Source: PALSA-505 sp036267135 (GTDB lineage: Bacteria > Actinomycetota > Actinomycetes > Streptosporangiales > Streptosporangiaceae). From it: a stretch of 64,000 bases of DNA. The first letter of the stretch is position 1, and the number at the start of each line of letters is the position of its first letter. This document shows, piece after piece, positions 6,987 to 16,714 of this stretch. The notes beneath the pieces are model-generated. The model was not told the origin of the DNA. It worked only from the letters and a program-made list of their open reading frames with translations, and did not search any database. The stretch spans positions 48,678-112,677 of the forward strand of contig DATAWQ010000068.1 of the NCBI GenBank assembly GCA_036267135.1, given 5' to 3'. A program made the translations under genes and the position numbers.

Positions 6987-9485
6987 TCAGGCGCCGGTGG
7001 CGTCGAAGGCGACCAGGCGGAACTCCGAGGCATAGCGGTGCCCGGCCCGGTCGGGCAGCCACATCTCCCCCAGGTCCGGCAGCATCTCGGTGACGGAGAA
7101 CGCCTGCTCCCCCGCCTCGGCCGTCCTGCGCACCTCTTTGGCCAGGATGTTGACCAGCGGCAGGCTCGCGAAGTCCACGCCGATGGGCTTGCGCTCCACC
7201 GGCAGCACGGCGAACACCCGCTCGGGCAGGCCGTGCCCGGCCCGCCAGGCGCGGGCGGCGGCGAACCTTGACGACTCGTCCTTGACGAACGCCCAGCCGG
7301 TGTCCGCGGCGCGGAACGTCCACGACTCGCGGGCGATGACCAGGCGGTCCACGGTGATCCTGGGCCGGTGCGGCGCCGCGGCGAACGGGCGGAAGGAGTC
7401 GACCACGGCCGTGCTGAGTATCTCGCCGATGACCTCCAGCAGGTCGTAGCCGACGCCGGTTTCCGCGGACACCACGCGAAGCTCGCCGTCACGGCGGCAG
7501 ACCGTGAGGCCGGCACCGGCCAGTACCGGTCCAGGCGGCTCGACCGAGGACGGTTCGCCCGACCAGGACCAGTAGGTGTACCGCGGCGAAAGCAGCGCGA
7601 TCGGCGGCCAGACCCGGGAGGATACGAACGGTGAGCTCTTGGGCAGGGCCGCATAGATCCGCTGGTCGCCGAAGTCCGCCTCGGCCGCGGCCAGCAGGCG
7701 GCGCGGGTCGTCGTGGTGCTGGACGAAGAACCGGCTTTCCAGGCTGTTGACGGCCAGGTGCAGTTCGCCGAGCACGAGCAGGAAGTCGCCCCGCCGCACG
7801 GCCTCAGGGCCGGTGGCGGCGATCATGATGTCCGGCGAGTGGTGGACCGCGGTGCGCCAGGGCACGGTGGCGCCGCCGAACTCGCGGGTGGCCGCCTGGG
7901 CCAGGGCGGCGGAGCTCACCTCGTGGCGGCGGGCGCCGTCGGGCCAGCTCAGCACCTGAAGCCAGCGGCGCTGGAACTCCAGCACCGCGGCCTGCACCGG
8001 GGGCGGCAGCGCGTGACCGGTGGCGGTGAGGTCGGGGGCGGCCAGGGCGATCAGGTGGCCGAGCGGCACCTGCGCGGATCCGTTGCCGGTGGCCTCGCCG
8101 GTGTACAGGGCCGCGAACAGGTCCCGGTATTCGGCGGCGGCCCTGGCGACCAGCCAGCGCGCGCTGTCCAGCAGCAGGCCGAGTGGCGCCGCCAGTTCGC
8201 CGAGCACCGCGCGTCCTACCGTCACCGCCACGTTCCGCCTGGCGTCCTGGTAGACCAGGGTCCGGCCGGCGTAGGCCTCACCGGCTCTGCGGGTGGCCCC
8301 GGCCCCGGTGAACTCGCCGAAGACGTCGGCGAGTTCGGCGGCCCGTTTGACGAGATCGTCGGCGTCGTGCGCGTCGGCCATGGCGTCGCGGGCCGCGGTC
8401 AGCGCGTCCAGGCGGGCCAGGGCGGATCCCCGCGCGGCCGGATCGCCGACGGCTTCCAGCTTGCGGCGCAGCGCGCGCTCGGGCCAGGAGTCCACGGGTC
8501 CGTCCAGGCCCAGATGTACCGCGCCGAGCTGCGCGAGCCGGATCAGCGCCCGCAGCCGTACGCCCCTGCCGCCGCTCCCGGCGCCCCCCAGGCTCCCCGC
8601 CGCGCCCCCCGGGCTGCCCGCCGCGTCTCCCGCGCCCCCCGCCGCGTCCCCCGGGCGAATAGGTGAATCAGCTGTCACCTGATCCACCGAACCGGCAGTC
8701 ACCTGACCCACCGAACCGGCTATCACCTGACCCACCGTGCGGCGGCCGTCGCACCAGGCGAGCACGGCGACCTCGGCGTCGGTAAGCTCCGCGGCCGGCC
8801 GCAGCGGCCGGCGCAGGGTACGGCCGGTCACCAGCACGGCCAGGGCCGGCCGGGGTATCAGCGAACCCGACAGCTCCGGCTGGCGGGCCAGCGCCCGGGC
8901 GAACGCGTCGATAGCCCACATCTCGAAGTGCGTGGTCCGGCCGGCCAGCAGTTCTTCGCCCGGTGTCACCGGCAAGCCGGCCACGCCCGGTGAGAGTTCG
9001 ACCCAGCCGACCGGGCCGAAGAAGCCGATGGTGTCGTTCTTCAGCAGGTACCGCTGCAGGTAGCGGACCACGGCGGACTCGTGCAGGCGGCCACGGACGT
9101 TGCGCCGCTCGCCACGCACCAGCTTGTCCAGGCAGGCGCCGATCAGGGCTGGATTCTGCCAGGCCACCGCCTCCCGGAACGCGGGGTCGGCGGCGACCTT
9201 GGCGACCGCGGCCGTTAGCCGGGCCCCCGCGGCCTGGAAGGTGCCGGCCAGGTCCGCACCCGCGGGGCCGCCGGGTCCGCCGGACCGCTCGGCCGTGTCG
9301 ACCGCGTCGGCCAGCTCACGGTCGCACACGGCCAGCAGCCCGCTGGCGGGAAACCCGGCGCTGCGCAGCGCGCCCTCCCGCCACAGGCTCCAGCCGGTCT
9401 GCCCGAGCGGCACCAGGTGCGCGGGGCCGTCCTGCCCCAAGCGCGCGGGCCCGGTCTCCCCCGGGTCGGTGGCCGGGGGGATCAC
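6987..9485 (-). CDS. Lantibiotic dehydratase-like protein (LanB N-terminal domain only)
   Basis: 832 aa. It has the hallmarks of the Lant_dehydr_N (glutamylation) domain: FREAVAWQNPALIGACLDKL, then RYLQRYLLKNDTIGFFGPVGW, and near the C-terminus RITVDRLVIARESWTF, HGLPERVFAVLPVERKPIGVDF and EMLPDLGEMWLPDR. LanB enzymes use glutamyl-tRNA to activate Ser/Thr, and related PEARL enzymes add amino acids from tRNA to peptides. No C-terminal elimination domain (SpaB_C) follows. The GTG start overlaps the stop of the upstream NRPS by 4 bp, so it is translationally coupled to that pathway. A low-complexity insert with short tandem repeats lies around residues 250-285. No RiPP precursor gene is seen nearby. 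The substrate is unknown. Confidence 0.85.
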   Translation of the reverse strand: MIPPATDPGETGPARLGQDGPAHLVPLGQTGWSLWREGALRSAGFPASGLLAVCDRELADAVDTAERSGGPGGPAGADLAGTFQAAGARLTAAVAKVAADPAFREAVAWQNPALIGACLDKLVRGERRNVRGRLHESAVVRYLQRYLLKNDTIGFFGPVGWVELSPGVAGLPVTPGEELLAGRTTHFEMWAIDAFARALARQPELSGSLIPRPALAVLVTGRTLRRPLRPAAELTDAEVAVLAWCDGRRTVGQVIAGSVGQVTAGSVDQVTADSPIRPGDAAGGAGDAAGSPGGAAGSLGGAGSGGRGVRLRALIRLAQLGAVHLGLDGPVDSWPERALRRKLEAVGDPAARGSALARLDALTAARDAMADAHDADDLVKRAAELADVFGEFTGAGATRRAGEAYAGRTLVYQDARRNVAVTVGRAVLGELAAPLGLLLDSARWLVARAAAEYRDLFAALYTGEATGNGSAQVPLGHLIALAAPDLTATGHALPPPVQAAVLEFQRRWLQVLSWPDGARRHEVSSAALAQAATREFGGATVPWRTAVHHSPDIMIAATGPEAVRRGDFLLVLGELHLAVNSLESRFFVQHHDDPRRLLAAAEADFGDQRIYAALPKSSPFVSSRVWPPIALLSPRYTYWSWSGEPSSVEPPGPVLAGAGLTVCRRDGELRVVSAETGVGYDLLEVIGEILSTAVVDSFRPFAAAPHRPRITVDRLVIARESWTFRAADTGWAFVKDESSRFAAARAWRAGHGLPERVFAVLPVERKPIGVDFASLPLVNILAKEVRRTAEAGEQAFSVTEMLPDLGEMWLPDRAGHRYASEFRLVAFDATGA
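8675..8737. repeat. 24-bp tandem repeat inside the LanB-like gene
   Basis: About 2.6 copies of a 24-bp unit beginning TCACCTGA(T/C)CCACCGAACC. On the coding strand it gives repeated Gln-Val-Thr-Ala-(Gly/Asp)-Ser-Val segments. It lies in a non-conserved insert and is likely replication slippage. Confidence 0.8.
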
Positions 9486-12400
9486 GGGCTCTCGCCGTCG
9501 CTGCCGAGCACGGCCAGCAGGGCGGCGGCTTCCGCATCAGACAGCGCGTCCAGGTCGATGCCATCCGATGGCCCCACGGACCCGGCCGCCGCCCCCGCAC
9601 CAGCACCAGCACCGGCGTCCGGATCGTCGACGGCAGCAGCCAGACCGGCCAGCGTGGGTTCGGCCAGGAACATCGAGAGCGGCACCGAGCACCCGAAGTC
9701 CTCCTCGACCTGGGCGAGCATCTTCGCCACCAGCAGCGAGTGGCCGCCGAGCCCGAAGAAGTCGTCCCCCGGCCCCGCGGCGGCCACCCCGAGCAACTCC
9801 TGCCACAGCGCCGCGATCCGCCGCTGCGTCTCGGTGCGGGCCGGCGCCACCGAGGCGTCCCCCACGGGCTTCGGCTCGGGTAGGGCGGCCTTGTCCACCT
9901 TGCCGTTCGGCGTCCACGGCAGCGCGTCCATCGGGACCAGGTGGTCGGGCACCAGGTAGGACGGCAGCCGCTCGGCCAGAAAGGCGCGCAGGTCCACAGC
10001 CGGGGCCTCGGTCACGGCGTACCCGGCTAGGCTGGGCCGGCCGCCCGCGCCGGGCCGCGCCACGACGACTGCGTCGCTGACCCCAGGGTGCTGGCGCAGC
10101 GTGGCGGCGATCTCCCCCGGCTCGATCCGGAAGCCACGGATCTTGACCTGGTCGTCCATCCGGCCGAGGAATTCGAGCCGCCCGTCGGCCAGCCACCTGG
10201 CCCGGTCGCCGGTCCGGTACATACGCTGTCCCGGCGACCACGGGTCGGGCACGAAGACCGCCGCGGTCGCGGCCGGATCGCCGAGGTAGCCCCTGGTCAC
10301 TCCCGCCCCGCCGATGCACAGCTCGCCGGGCACGCCGACCGGAACCCGATCCAGGCCGGCCAGCACGTAGGCCCGGATCCCGCCCAGCGGCCGGCCGATC
10401 GGCGGCCGGGCCGGGCCGCCGGGCAGCACCGGCGTGTGCGTGACGATGACCGTGGTCTCGGTCGGCCCGTAGTGGTTGACGAACGTGAACGGCAGCCCGC
10501 CGGGCGTGGTCCGCCTGATCGCGTCGCCCCCGGTGACCAGGTACCGCAGCGCGGTGCCGGCCGGCCAGGCCTCGTCCAGCATGGCCTCGGCCAGCGGCGT
10601 GGGCATGAACGTCCAGGTGATCTGCTGCGCGGCCAGCCACCGGGCCAGGTCGCGCGGGACCAGGCGGACGTCGTCGGGGGCCACGACGATCGTGCCGCCG
10701 GTGGCCAGGACCGGCCAGATCTCCCAGACCGACCCGTCGAAGGTGGGGCTGGCGATCAGCGTGGACCGCTCCCCCGGGCCCAGCCGGTAGGCGGACCTGA
10801 GCCAGCCGGTCAGGTTGGCCAGCCCACCGTGGGTGGCCTGCACACCCTTGGGCCGTCCGGTCGATCCTGACGTGTAGATCACGTAGGCGAGGCTGTCGGC
10901 CCGCACCGGGACGGCCGGCCGGGGCGGCGCCTGATCCGGGGGCTCGGCAGGCTGGTCGAGTAGCAACACGGGCCCGGCGAACGGGGGCAGCCCGGCGGCC
11001 AGCCCGGAGGTGGTGAGCAAGGCGGCAGCCCCCGACCCGGCCAGTAGCTCGCCGACCCGGTGCCGCGGGTAGCCGGGATCCAGCGGCAGGTACGCGGCCC
11101 CGGTCATCAGCACGGCCAGCTCGGCGGCCACCAGGTGGGCGGACCGGCCGGCGTACACGGCCACCACCGTCTCTGGCCCGGCGCCCAGGGCAGCCAGCGC
11201 GCCGGCCAGCCGCCCGGCCCGCCGATCCAGCTCGGCGTAGGTCAGGCTGACCGGGGGGTCGCTGACCGCGATCGCGTCCGGGTGGGCGCGCACCTGCTCG
11301 GCGATCAGCTCGGTCACCGGCATGGCGCCGGTCACCGCGGGTCCGCGGCTCCAGGAATCGAGCTGCCTGGCCTCATCGCCGCCGACCAGGTTCAGCCGGG
11401 CGATCGTGGTCCGCGGCCTGGCCACGGCGTCGGCGAGCAGGGTCAGGTAGTGGCCGGCCATTCGGGCAATGGTGGTGTCGTCGAACAGCTCGGTCGAGTG
11501 TTCCCAGATCATGGCCAGGTCGTCGTCCTCGGGCCGGGGCGCCCGGCCCAGCCGCTGCGCGCCCCGCGGTATGACGATCACGCTGAGGTCGGACTTGGCC
11601 GAGCCGTTGGCACGCTCGGTGACCGCCCCGGTCAGGCCGCCGAAATCGAGGTCGGGCACGGCCGAGTCGTGGAAGCTGAACATGGTCTGGAACAGCGGGG
11701 TGCGCGACGGGTCACGGGCCGGGCCGATGGCGTCGATGAGCGCGTCCACCGGGGTATCGGCCCAGTCGAGAGCGTCAAGAACCGTCTCCTGAACTTGACC
11801 AATCAAGGTAATGAACGGCTGCGCACCGGACACTTTCGCCCGTAGCACCAGGGTGTTCACGAACATCCCGAGAAGCGGTTCGAGCTCGGGCAGGCTCCGG
11901 TTGGCCACGCCGCTGCCCACGAGCAGATCCCGCTGCCCGGTGTAGCGGTGCAGCAGCGCCGCGAAGCCCGCGTACATGGTGGCGAACAGCGACACCCGGT
12001 GCTCCCGGCTGAACGAGCGGAGCGCGCGGGACAGTCCGGCCGGGATCGGGATGCGCGGCGCGGCGCCGCGGAACGTCATGACCGGTGACCTGGGCCGGTC
12101 GGCCGGCAGCTCCAGCACGGTGGGCGCGCCGGCCAGCCGGGCGGTCCAGTGGTCCACGTGCGCGGCCAGCACCTCGCCCCGCATCCAGTCCCGCTGCCAG
12201 ATCGTGTAGTCCGCGTACTGGACGGCCAGTTCGGGCAGTGGCGACGGCTGGCCGGCCGCGAAGGCCGGGTAGAGGACGCTCAGCTCGGACAGCATCACCG
12301 CGAGCGACCAGCCGTCGTGCACGAAGTGGTGCTCCACGTGCAGGAATGTGTTCTCGTCGGGGCCGTGCCGCAGCAGCACCCAGCGGGCCAGCGGCGGCCG

Positions 12401-12826
12401 GGTCAGGTCGAAGGGCTTGCGCAACTGCGCGGCGATGACCTTCTCGGCGTGTTCGGCGGGGACGTCGAGCACCCGCAGCGGGGCGCTGGCCTGGGCGGTC
12501 AGCCGCTGCTGGCCCACCCCGCCCACGCCCACAAAAGCGGTCCGCAGGATCTCGTGCCTGCGCACGATCTCGTCGAGCGCGGCCCGCAGCGCGCCGGTGT
12601 CCACCTGGCCGTGCAGGGACACCGTGGCCTGGAAGTTGTAGGCCAGGTTGCCGGGGGAAAGCTGCTCGAAGAACCAGACCCGCTCTTGGGGCAGCGACAA
12701 CGGGACGGGCCCGGTCCGGTGGGCCGGGCGGATGCGCGGGCGGGCCGGCGGGGAAGCCAGGGCCGTAGGGTGCCGTTCCGCCCAGGGAGGTGAGTCCTGC
12801 GCCCGCGCGCGGGCCGGGGCGGTCAC
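9482..12826 (-). CDS. Non-ribosomal peptide synthetase, C-A-T module
   Basis: 1114 aa, one module. The condensation domain (about residues 35-480) has an intact HHxxxDG motif (HHFVHDG). The adenylation domain (about 500-985) has YTSGSTGRPKG, FDGSVWEIW, NHYGPTE, YRTGDRARW and the A10 lysine in PNGKVDK. The carrier domain has FFGLGGHSLL with the phosphopantetheine serine. By-eye alignment to GrsA gives specificity residues roughly D-G-W-F-V-G-H-V-I-K, for which I know no clear substrate. An acidic/alanine tail (DALSDAEAAALLAVLG) may be a docking segment. GTG at 12826 overlaps the mbtH stop, and its own stop overlaps the LanB-like start. Confidence 0.95.
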   Translation of the reverse strand: MTAPARARAQDSPPWAERHPTALASPPARPRIRPAHRTGPVPLSLPQERVWFFEQLSPGNLAYNFQATVSLHGQVDTGALRAALDEIVRRHEILRTAFVGVGGVGQQRLTAQASAPLRVLDVPAEHAEKVIAAQLRKPFDLTRPPLARWVLLRHGPDENTFLHVEHHFVHDGWSLAVMLSELSVLYPAFAAGQPSPLPELAVQYADYTIWQRDWMRGEVLAAHVDHWTARLAGAPTVLELPADRPRSPVMTFRGAAPRIPIPAGLSRALRSFSREHRVSLFATMYAGFAALLHRYTGQRDLLVGSGVANRSLPELEPLLGMFVNTLVLRAKVSGAQPFITLIGQVQETVLDALDWADTPVDALIDAIGPARDPSRTPLFQTMFSFHDSAVPDLDFGGLTGAVTERANGSAKSDLSVIVIPRGAQRLGRAPRPEDDDLAMIWEHSTELFDDTTIARMAGHYLTLLADAVARPRTTIARLNLVGGDEARQLDSWSRGPAVTGAMPVTELIAEQVRAHPDAIAVSDPPVSLTYAELDRRAGRLAGALAALGAGPETVVAVYAGRSAHLVAAELAVLMTGAAYLPLDPGYPRHRVGELLAGSGAAALLTTSGLAAGLPPFAGPVLLLDQPAEPPDQAPPRPAVPVRADSLAYVIYTSGSTGRPKGVQATHGGLANLTGWLRSAYRLGPGERSTLIASPTFDGSVWEIWPVLATGGTIVVAPDDVRLVPRDLARWLAAQQITWTFMPTPLAEAMLDEAWPAGTALRYLVTGGDAIRRTTPGGLPFTFVNHYGPTETTVIVTHTPVLPGGPARPPIGRPLGGIRAYVLAGLDRVPVGVPGELCIGGAGVTRGYLGDPAATAAVFVPDPWSPGQRMYRTGDRARWLADGRLEFLGRMDDQVKIRGFRIEPGEIAATLRQHPGVSDAVVVARPGAGGRPSLAGYAVTEAPAVDLRAFLAERLPSYLVPDHLVPMDALPWTPNGKVDKAALPEPKPVGDASVAPARTETQRRIAALWQELLGVAAAGPGDDFFGLGGHSLLVAKMLAQVEEDFGCSVPLSMFLAEPTLAGLAAAVDDPDAGAGAGAGAAAGSVGPSDGIDLDALSDAEAAALLAVLGSDGESP

Positions 12827-13038
12827 GACCCGGCCGCCGTGGCAGGGCGGGCCAGGGCCCGGCGCAGGCTGAGCGGGCGCATGTCGGTCCAGACCTCGTC
12901 GATGTGGGCCAGGCAGTCCGCCTTGGGACCGGTGAAGCCGCCGTCACGCCAGCCGGGCGGCAGGTCGAGGCCGTCCGGCCAGATCGAGTACTGCTCCTCG
13001 TCGTTGAGCACCACGACGTAAGGCTGGGTGTCGTCCAT
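12823..13038 (-). CDS. MbtH-like protein
   Basis: 71 aa. The small NRPS chaperone that binds adenylation domains and is often required for their activity. The family signature is present: YVVVLNDEEQYSIWP, then LPPGW, CLAHIDEVWTDMRPLSL. ATG at 13038 follows a strong GGAGG ribosome site. It sits between two NRPS genes, 29 bp after the first and overlapping the second by 4 bp. Confidence 0.97.
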   Translation of the reverse strand: MDDTQPYVVVLNDEEQYSIWPDGLDLPPGWRDGGFTGPKADCLAHIDEVWTDMRPLSLRRALARPATAAGS

Positions 13039-13067
13039 CGTCTTTCCTCCGGGTAGCAGGTCTGCGG

Positions 13068-16000
13068 TCATGCGCCGGCCCGTTCGAGCGCGCCGACCGC
13101 GGCGGCCAGATCGGCCAGCCTCGGGTGGTCGAACACGATGGCCGACGGCACGTCCAAGGCGAGCACGTCGTTGATCCGGGCGGCCAGCCGCAACGCGAGC
13201 AGGCTGTGTCCACCCACGGCGAAGAAGTCGGTGTCCGGCGAGACGTCGGCCAGCCCGAGCAGCTCGGTGTACCAGGTGGCGAACAGCTCCTCGTTCGCGG
13301 TGAGCGGCCGGGAGGCCGGCCTCGGTGTGGTCGCGGGCGCCGGCGGTGCACTCCGGCCCTGGCCCGGCTCGGGCAGTGCACTCCGGCCCTGGCCCGGCTC
13401 GGGCAGTGCATGCCGGTCGACCTTGCCGGTGCGGCCGAGCGGCAGTTCGGGCAGCGAAATCCACTGGCCGGGAATCATGTAGGCCGGCCAGGTATCGGCC
13501 AGGTAGCGGGACAACGCGGGCCCACCGGCGCTCCCCACGACGTAGCCGACCAGGCGCCGGTCACCGGACGGGTCGGCGTGCGCCACCACGGCCGCCTGCG
13601 CGACGCCGGGATGGGCCAGCACGGCCTGCTCGATCGCGCCGAGCTCGACCCGAAAGCCCCTGACCTTCACCTGGTCGTCACGCCGGCCTGCGAAGTGCAC
13701 GATCCCGCCGGCATCGACCCAGCCGTAGTCGCCGGTGCGGTACAGCCGGGCGCCTGGTGGGCCGGCCGGGCTGGGCACGAACCGCTCGGCGGTCAGGCCC
13801 GGCGCGCCCGCGTACCCCACGGCCAGCCCCTGGCCGCCCGTCAGGATTTCGCCGGTGGCGCCGGCCGGAACCGGATGGCCGTACCGGTCCACGACGACCA
13901 CCGTGGTGCCGTTGACCGGGCGGCCCAGCGGGACCGGGGCCGTCACCTCGGCCGGGTCGCGCAGCGGGTGGCAGGTGGTGAACGTGGTGTTCTCGGTGGG
14001 GCCGTAGCCGTTCACGACCGTGCCCACCACGTGCAGCGCGCGCCTGACGTGGTCGGCGGAGGCGGCCTCGCCGCCGATGATCAGTTCGTCCAGCGGGCGC
14101 AGCGCCTCGACGTCGGTGTCCACCACGAGGTTGAACAGGCCGGTGGTGAGGAAGGCCGAGGTGACCTGGTAGCGGCGGATGGCCGCGCCGAGACGGGCCA
14201 CGTTCGGCAGGCCGGGGAGCACCACCAGGGTGCCGCCGTTCAGCAGCGGCGCCCACAGTTCCAGGGTGGCGGCGTCGAAGGCGGGCGCGGCCGCGTGCAG
14301 CCAGCGCTGGGCGCCGGTCATCGCGGCGAACCCGGCCCCGCGGACCAGCCGCAGCACCGCGCGATGCGGTATCACGACGGCCTTCGGCGGCCCGGTGGAG
14401 CCGGAGGTGAACATGACGTACGCGGGGTCGCCGCCGTCGCCCGTGACCCCGGCCGGCCCGCCGGGGCCGCCGGCCGGCCCGCTCGTGGTGCCCGTCGGCC
14501 CGCCGGGGCCGTCCGCCGGGGCCAGCGTCCCGGGGCGCTCGGGCAGACCGATCACGGGCACCCGCTGGCCAGGTGGGAGACCGCCGACGACCAGCTTGAC
14601 GCCGGAGCGGTCGATCATCGTGGCGAGCTGCGCGGCGGGGTAGCCGGGGTCGAGCGGCACGTAGGCCGCGCCCGCGGTCAGCACGCCTAGCACGGCTACG
14701 ACCAGGTCGGCCGAGCGGGTGAGGGCGACGCCGACGAAGTCGCCACGGCGGACGCCGTGGGCGGCGAGCACCCCGGCCACATCGGCGGCCCGCGCGGCCA
14801 GATCGGCGTAGCTGAGCGCCCGGCCGTCCGCCGCGTCGACGAGCGCGGTGTGACCGGGGCGGGACCTGGCCACCCCAGCGAACAACCGGTCGATCCGTGC
14901 CCCGTCCTCCCGCGGGCCGGGGGCGCGGCCGGCCGCGAGCGGTCCGGAGCCGTGGGCGCTGCCGCAGACCGGCGGGCCGACGGTGGGTGGCCAGAGCGGG
15001 AGGTGACCGATGCGCTGGCCCGGGGTGGCGGCGGCACCGCGGAACAAGGTGGCGAGCCCGCCGGCCAGCAGCCGCGCGACCGGGGCGCCGAACCGCCCGG
15101 CGTCGTACTCGAGCACGCCGTTGAGGTCGCCGCCGGGCCCCGGGTCGGCCAGTTCGAGGTGCAGGTCGAACTTGGCGCGTTCGCAGTAGACCCGCCCCAC
15201 CCGGGTGGTCAGGCCCGGCAGCTCCAGGGTGAGCACGTTGTCCTGGACGAGCCCGAAGCCCACGTCGTAGAACGGGCCAGAGCCGCCGGCGGCCTGCTCG
15301 AACGGCACGTCGGCGGCGGCGAGCGCGGCCAGCATGGACGCACGCACCTGCCCGAGCAGCCCGGTGAAGCGCGGATGGCCCGCGACCCGGATTCGGATCG
15401 GCACGGTGGCGACGAACAGCCCCGCGCTGCGCGCCCACCGGTGGTCACGGCGCAGGCTGACCGGCACGCCGACGGCGAAGTCATCCCGGCCGCTGAAACG
15501 GTGCAGCAGGACCGCGTAACCGGCCAGGAGTAGCTGCGCCAGCGAGGTCTCGTTCGCACGGGCCACCGCCCGCAGCGCGTCGGCGACCTGGGCCGGAATG
15601 CGGACCGCCGCCCTGGCCGCGGGCCGCCGCCCGGCCGTCGCCCGTGCTCCGGTGGTCAGCGGCGGTCCCGTCCCCGGGCGAGGCAGGTCGCCGGCTAGCC
15701 CGAGCGGCTCGCACCCGGCCAGCTCGTCTCGCCAGTGTTCGAGCTGCCGGACGCGGCCGGGATCGCCGGCGGCCGAACGTTCCCACCAGACGTAACCACG
15801 GTAGGCGGCGGCCGGAGGCAGGCCGGATGGCCGGGCGTCGTGGTGGGCCTGGTAGGCGGCGGTCAGCTCGCGCAGCAGCAGGGCGACGGTTGTGCCGTCG
15901 GCGATGACGTGGTGCCAGACCAGCACCAGGCGATGCCGCCAAGGCCCGATCCGGTGCAGCTCGCACCGGTACAGCGGGCCGCTCCCTACGGTCAGCGGCC

Positions 16001-16403
16001 GGTGGGCTGCGGCCGCCGCCAGTCCCGCGGCGGCGGCTTCGGTGGTGTCGGTCACCGTCAGCCCGGGCCCGGCCGCGGCCACCCGCTGCAGCGGCTGGCC
16101 GCCGACCGTCAGCACCGAGGTGCGCAGCGCTTCGTGCCTGGAGGCGATCTCGGCGAGCGCGGCGGTGAGCGCGTCGACGTCAAGCGGGCCGTCGAGGTCG
16201 ATGACGCGGGTGAGGTGATACGCGGGCGGCCCGGGCGCGGCCTGGTCGGCCAGCCACAGCCGCTGCTGCGCGGCCGACAGCGGGAACACGCCGGCCTGGG
16301 CGAGCCGGGCGGGGCCCAGCTCGGCCAGCTTTTTCCTGGCGCTCATATCGCCGCGCCCCTGATGGCGGCCGGGAGGGCTTGCCGCATTTCCATCGGCGGT
16401 CAT
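13068..16403 (-). CDS. Non-ribosomal peptide synthetase, C-A-T module with Val-like code
   Basis: 1111 aa from ATG at 16403, chosen because GGAGG lies just upstream; the frame is open further but that part is not NRPS-like. The condensation domain has HHVIADG. The adenylation domain has FTSGSTGPPKA, FDAATLELW, NGYGPTENTTF and GRTGKVDRHAL. The carrier domain has FFAVGGHSLL. By-eye specificity residues D-A-L-F-I-G-G-T-F-K match the known valine code DAFWIGGTFK at 8 of 10 positions, so valine or a similar aliphatic residue is likely. It is the first gene of a minus-strand operon NRPS, mbtH, NRPS, lanB-like. A 30-bp tandem duplication lies in the linker between the A and T domains. Confidence 0.95.
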   Translation of the reverse strand: MTADGNAASPPGRHQGRGDMSARKKLAELGPARLAQAGVFPLSAAQQRLWLADQAAPGPPAYHLTRVIDLDGPLDVDALTAALAEIASRHEALRTSVLTVGGQPLQRVAAAGPGLTVTDTTEAAAAGLAAAAAHRPLTVGSGPLYRCELHRIGPWRHRLVLVWHHVIADGTTVALLLRELTAAYQAHHDARPSGLPPAAAYRGYVWWERSAAGDPGRVRQLEHWRDELAGCEPLGLAGDLPRPGTGPPLTTGARATAGRRPAARAAVRIPAQVADALRAVARANETSLAQLLLAGYAVLLHRFSGRDDFAVGVPVSLRRDHRWARSAGLFVATVPIRIRVAGHPRFTGLLGQVRASMLAALAAADVPFEQAAGGSGPFYDVGFGLVQDNVLTLELPGLTTRVGRVYCERAKFDLHLELADPGPGGDLNGVLEYDAGRFGAPVARLLAGGLATLFRGAAATPGQRIGHLPLWPPTVGPPVCGSAHGSGPLAAGRAPGPREDGARIDRLFAGVARSRPGHTALVDAADGRALSYADLAARAADVAGVLAAHGVRRGDFVGVALTRSADLVVAVLGVLTAGAAYVPLDPGYPAAQLATMIDRSGVKLVVGGLPPGQRVPVIGLPERPGTLAPADGPGGPTGTTSGPAGGPGGPAGVTGDGGDPAYVMFTSGSTGPPKAVVIPHRAVLRLVRGAGFAAMTGAQRWLHAAAPAFDAATLELWAPLLNGGTLVVLPGLPNVARLGAAIRRYQVTSAFLTTGLFNLVVDTDVEALRPLDELIIGGEAASADHVRRALHVVGTVVNGYGPTENTTFTTCHPLRDPAEVTAPVPLGRPVNGTTVVVVDRYGHPVPAGATGEILTGGQGLAVGYAGAPGLTAERFVPSPAGPPGARLYRTGDYGWVDAGGIVHFAGRRDDQVKVRGFRVELGAIEQAVLAHPGVAQAAVVAHADPSGDRRLVGYVVGSAGGPALSRYLADTWPAYMIPGQWISLPELPLGRTGKVDRHALPEPGQGRSALPEPGQGRSAPPAPATTPRPASRPLTANEELFATWYTELLGLADVSPDTDFFAVGGHSLLALRLAARINDVLALDVPSAIVFDHPRLADLAAAVGALERAGA
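13346..13405. repeat. 30-bp tandem duplication in NRPS linker
   Basis: Two identical 30-bp copies beginning GTGCACTCCGGCCCTGGCCC, followed by the first five bases of a third. They encode a repeated SALPEPGQGR in the linker between the adenylation and carrier domains. Looks like recent slippage. Confidence 0.9.
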
Positions 16404-16714
16404 CGCATCCTCCGGCGAAGGCAGGTCGCGCTGGCGCGGAAATAGCCGGACGGGAAATGGGCCTGGGGGTGGTTCACGTCCACGATGAGCTCTCCTCCGC
16501 CAGGGAGTTGACTCAGGACGAACGCGGTTTTGCCTTAGCCACTGTCCCCAAGCCCGTTCACAGTGCCGGGCCGGTTCGGGGACTGTCAATACTTATGCTT
16601 TACTTTAGAAATAAGAATTACCCGGTCGATAGCCGGACACGTTACTGGATTACTGGGCCCCTTATCGGAATTACTCGGGCCTGCATTTCTGGATTACCAG
16701 ACTGCATACCTGGA
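16404..16714. promoter_or_regulatory. Leader/promoter region of the NRPS operon with CTGGATTAC repeats
   Basis: 311 bp between the NRPS start and the end of the TetR gene. It is AT-richer than its surroundings at 16587-16625. A TTGACA-like box on the minus strand lies at 16584-16589, but no good -10 element is seen at the right distance. The 9-mer CTGGATTAC occurs at 16645-16653 and 16689-16697, and a third time at 16710-16718, overlapping the tetR stop. A near copy TCGGAATTAC lies at 16665-16674. These direct repeats are candidate activator sites. Confidence 0.4.

Noticed and set aside
16404..16589. Longer NRPS1 start at 16589
   Set aside because: The upstream part is not NRPS-like and GGAGG is positioned for the ATG at 16403.
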